A stretch of DNA of 15,488 nt from Prevotella sp. (GTDB lineage: Bacteria; Bacteroidota; Bacteroidia; Bacteroidales; Bacteroidaceae). A program made the translations under genes and the position numbers. This document shows positions 13,986-15,488 of this stretch, one piece after another. Each line of letters starts with the position of its first letter. Position 1 is the stretch's first letter. The DNA lies in the NCBI GenBank assembly GCA_017428805.1, contig JAFRQC010000014.1, positions 1 to 15,488 of the forward strand. The letters are read 5' to 3'. The notes under the pieces are model-generated. The model was not told the DNA's origin. It saw nothing but the letters and a program-made list of their open reading frames with translations, and did not search any database.

Positions 13986-15257
13986 ATGGAGAAAAGTGTA
14001 TTAATGGCTGTCGAGACTCCAGGAGTTTCGCAGCAGGGGACGCTCGCCATCGAGCTGTTCCTCATGGAGAACTACCGCTTCCGCAGAAACATCCTCAACG
14101 GAAAGGTAGAATTTGCGACCTTGCCGAAGGCTGCCCAGACGGCCGGAGGCAATACTGTCGGACTGTCCGGCTGTCTCTCGTGCGCCTCATCTGAGGCTGA
14201 TTTGGAATTCAGGACGCTGACGCCAGCGGCTCTGAACAGCATCGTGATTCGTGCCAAGCGCGAGGAGGTGCTGGAGAAAGGTAGTCCGAAGTCGGAAATC
14301 AAGGACTATGTGGAATCGGAGGAGGTGCCGGAGTTCAATCCGATCCAGGTGTTCCTCGATGGTCTGCCTGTCTGGGACGGACAGAACCACATCGCCCGTG
14401 TGTTCAGCCGCATCCCAGGCATCAGCTCCGAACAGCTGAACTATCTCACCGTCTGGCTGCGCTCTGCCGTAGCCCATTGGATGCAGATGGACATGCTGCA
14501 CGGCAACGAGTGTGTGCCGACGCTCATCGGACAGCAGGGCTGCGGAAAGACCGTCTTTGTCAGAAGGCTGCTGCCTCCGCATCTGCGAGAGTACTTCCTC
14601 GGACACCTGAACCTTGCTAACAAGTTCGACAAGGAAATGGCTCTGACGAACAACCTCCTGGTCAACCTCGATGAGCTGGATGCCATCCGTCACAGCCAGC
14701 AGGCATCGTTGAAGCAGGCGCTGTCAGTAAACAAGGTGAACAGTCGTCCTATCTTTGGACGCACTCAGGAGGATCGTCCGCGATTTGCCTCTTTCGTGGC
14801 AACGACCAACAACCGTCATCCCTTGCAGGATTCAACTGGCAGCCGACGCTACATCTGCATCCGTATTCCTGACGGTCAGCTGATTGACAATACGGGCGAG
14901 ATTGACTATGGTCAGTTGTATGCCCAGGTGGTGTATGAACTGCAGGAGTTGAAAGCACCCTATTGGTTCAATAATGAAGAGGTGGCCCGCATCCAGCAGT
15001 TGAATCAGGAATATATGGAGCAGAAAGACATCGCGGAAATTGTCGAGATCTGTTTCCGTAAGCCGAAGGAGGGAGAGACAGCGAAGGCCATGAGTTCCAG
15101 TATGTTGCTGAATCTGATCAAAAAGGAGTATCCCTCCATCGAGGTCAACCACAGCAACAAGATCCGCCTGGGACTTGCCCTGAAGGCCCTCGGCTACGAA
15201 TCCACCAACCACAACAATGTACCTTTCTACAAGGTCATTCTTGTCAAGGCTGCTTAA
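13986..15257 (+). CDS. VapE-type P-loop ATPase (virulence-associated E family, DUF3874-like C-terminus)
   Basis: This 423-residue protein has Walker A GQQGCGKT (residues 182-189), Walker B LLVNLDE (224-230), a sensor-like FVATTNN (270-276) and the Arg-finger-like GSRRY (285-289). This is the order seen in VapE proteins, which resemble helicases for phage and plasmid replication initiation. The N-terminal part (about 20-120, with NYRFRRNILNGKVEF) and the C-terminal part (about 330-423, with LGLALKALGYES) match the regions flanking the ATPase core in Bacteroidota VapE/DUF3874 proteins. Many relatives carry an N-terminal primase-like BT4734 domain. Here there is none, so this is a helicase/ATPase-only form, either natural or trimmed. 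It is the only gene between the inverted repeats. Function and partners are not known; a role in replication or mobilisation of the element is inferred. Confidence 0.88.
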   Translation: MEKSVLMAVETPGVSQQGTLAIELFLMENYRFRRNILNGKVEFATLPKAAQTAGGNTVGLSGCLSCASSEADLEFRTLTPAALNSIVIRAKREEVLEKGSPKSEIKDYVESEEVPEFNPIQVFLDGLPVWDGQNHIARVFSRIPGISSEQLNYLTVWLRSAVAHWMQMDMLHGNECVPTLIGQQGCGKTVFVRRLLPPHLREYFLGHLNLANKFDKEMALTNNLLVNLDELDAIRHSQQASLKQALSVNKVNSRPIFGRTQEDRPRFASFVATTNNRHPLQDSTGSRRYICIRIPDGQLIDNTGEIDYGQLYAQVVYELQELKAPYWFNNEEVARIQQLNQEYMEQKDIAEIVEICFRKPKEGETAKAMSSSMLLNLIKKEYPSIEVNHSNKIRLGLALKALGYESTNHNNVPFYKVILVKAA

Positions 15258-15275
15258 GCCAGATCTGAGGTCTGA

Positions 15276-15373
15276 TGTTACCTGTTTGTGAGGAGTATGT
15301 TAGGTGTTTCAACCACACCTAACACTCCTCAAATCCTTTGCACAAAGGCATTTCCAACGATTTATGTTAGGTG
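15276..15373 (-). repeat. Right inverted repeat of the VapE element
   Basis: Reading outwards it has TGTTACCTGTTTGTGAGG (15276-15293), ATGTTAGGTGTT (15297-15308), a 26-nt middle, the hairpin CCTTTGCACAAAGG, ATTTCCAACGATTTATG and GTTAGGTG (ending 15373). It has the same length and block order as the left repeat, in inverted orientation. It starts 18 nt after the stop codon of the VapE-type gene. Confidence 0.85.
15290..15330 (+). terminator. Long hairpin within the right inverted repeat, probable terminator
   Basis: GAGGAGT (15290-15296) plus GTTAGGTGT (15299-15307) pair perfectly with ACACCTAAC (15315-15323) plus ACTCCTC (15324-15330). The result is a 16-bp stem with a 2-nt bulge and a 7-nt loop. 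It lies 32 nt after the stop codon and may end transcription, although no T-run follows. It may instead be a structural part of the element end. The left repeat does not have this stem. Confidence 0.5.
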
Positions 15374-15426
15374 TTGGCCCAAAACGCATCATTGTGCATT
15401 AAAAATCAATCATTATTAAGGGCCAG

Positions 15427-15488
15427 GACTTTGGGCTATGTAAACCCGGACTTTCCTTAGGGGAAACTCCCACTTTCCTTAGGGGAAA
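15427..15488. repeat. Tandem repeat at the right edge (22-bp unit)
   Basis: ACTTTCCTTAGGGGAAA occurs at 15450-15466 and, identically, at 15472-15488, a period of 22 bp with CTCCC between. Each copy contains the small dyad TTTCC/GGAAA. A degenerate copy beginning GGACTTT precedes it (15427). The array runs off the window. 15374-15426 is AT-rich and holds no gene that I can see. Confidence 0.75.

Larger units (their letters stand above)
13643..15373 (+). mobile_element. Candidate one-gene VapE element bounded by 98-nt inverted repeats
   Basis: A 1731-bp segment is delimited by two imperfect inverted repeats of identical length (13643-13740 and 15276-15373). It contains a single complete gene with its own promoter and leader, and no transposase, integrase or resolvase. 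The five bases outside each end (TGCAG, TTGGC) show no target-site duplication. Mobility is therefore an inference from the repeat architecture and the VapE family's known links with phages, plasmids and islands. Alternatives are an old element trapped by the host, or a replication-type locus whose repeats are protein-binding sites. Confidence 0.55.

Noticed and set aside
13970..14194. TTG-started plus-strand frame, 14 nt after a Shine-Dalgarno-like AAAGGAG
   Set aside because: It overlaps the VapE-type gene in another frame and its product resembles no family. The ATG at 13986 gives the conserved protein.
13986..15257. VapE gene as part of a VapBC toxin-antitoxin system
   Set aside because: The name is historical. 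The protein is a P-loop ATPase, not a PIN-domain toxin, and no small antitoxin gene lies beside it.
13638..15378. Target-site duplication flanking the inverted repeats
   Set aside because: The bases directly outside (TGCAG on the left, TTGGC on the right) do not match. No convincing duplication was found by eye within about 15 bp.
15427..15488. Possible CRISPR array at the right edge
   Set aside because: The repeat unit is only 17 nt with 5-nt gaps. There is no 25-40 nt spacer pattern and no cas gene.

Overview
This window looks like a chromosomal segment of a Bacteroidota, most likely a Prevotella/Segatella-type gut or rumen anaerobe. The evidence is as follows. Promoters have the Bacteroidota -7 box TAnnTTTG, in four cases with TTTG or TTG about 20 bp upstream. 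Coding starts lack Shine-Dalgarno sequences. The gene order DUF4271, hemD, rnpA, yidD, tyrS is typical of the phylum. There is also a secreted GH43 glycosidase and a VapE/DUF3874-type ATPase. I have no species-level evidence.

Layout. At 1-1325 (minus) a rhomboid protease gene overlaps by 4 nt a membrane-anchored endonuclease/exonuclease/phosphatase-family gene that runs off the left edge. At 1571-1840 (plus) is a DNA-binding protein HU gene, ending at a strong bidirectional terminator. At 1915-4415 (minus) is a two-gene carbohydrate unit: an SDR of the gluconate 5-dehydrogenase/KduD type followed by a secreted GH43 arabinofuranosidase/xylosidase. A tRNA-Gln(TTG) follows, with its own promoter overlapping the tyrS terminator. 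At 4660-12526 (minus) is a compact series: M16 peptidase, metK, DUF4271 membrane protein, hemD, rnpA, yidD, tyrS. Several of these genes overlap or sit within a few bases of each other. At 12644-13552 (minus) is a XerD-type recombinase. These are mostly housekeeping genes for cofactor synthesis (SAM, heme), tRNA processing and charging, membrane insertion, chromosome-dimer resolution and envelope proteolysis.

The accessory part is at 13643-15373. A single plus-strand gene for a VapE-type P-loop ATPase lies between two inverted repeats. They are exactly 98 nt each and align without gaps at 66/98 by hand count, with hairpin arms conserved in both. The gene has its own strong promoter, a palindrome next to it and a roughly 120-nt structured leader. 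No transposase or integrase gene lies inside. I read this as a candidate compact one-gene mobile or replicating element and the most novel object in the window. Just beyond it a 22-bp tandem repeat starts and runs off the right edge.

A second theme is a set of 7-8 bp tandem repeats with four different unit sequences (TTTTCAC, ATTTACG, TCCATTG, AATTTTAT). They sit at seven gene junctions and once inside the linker of the GH43 protein. They overlap stop and start codons, so they make parts of the ends of several proteins.
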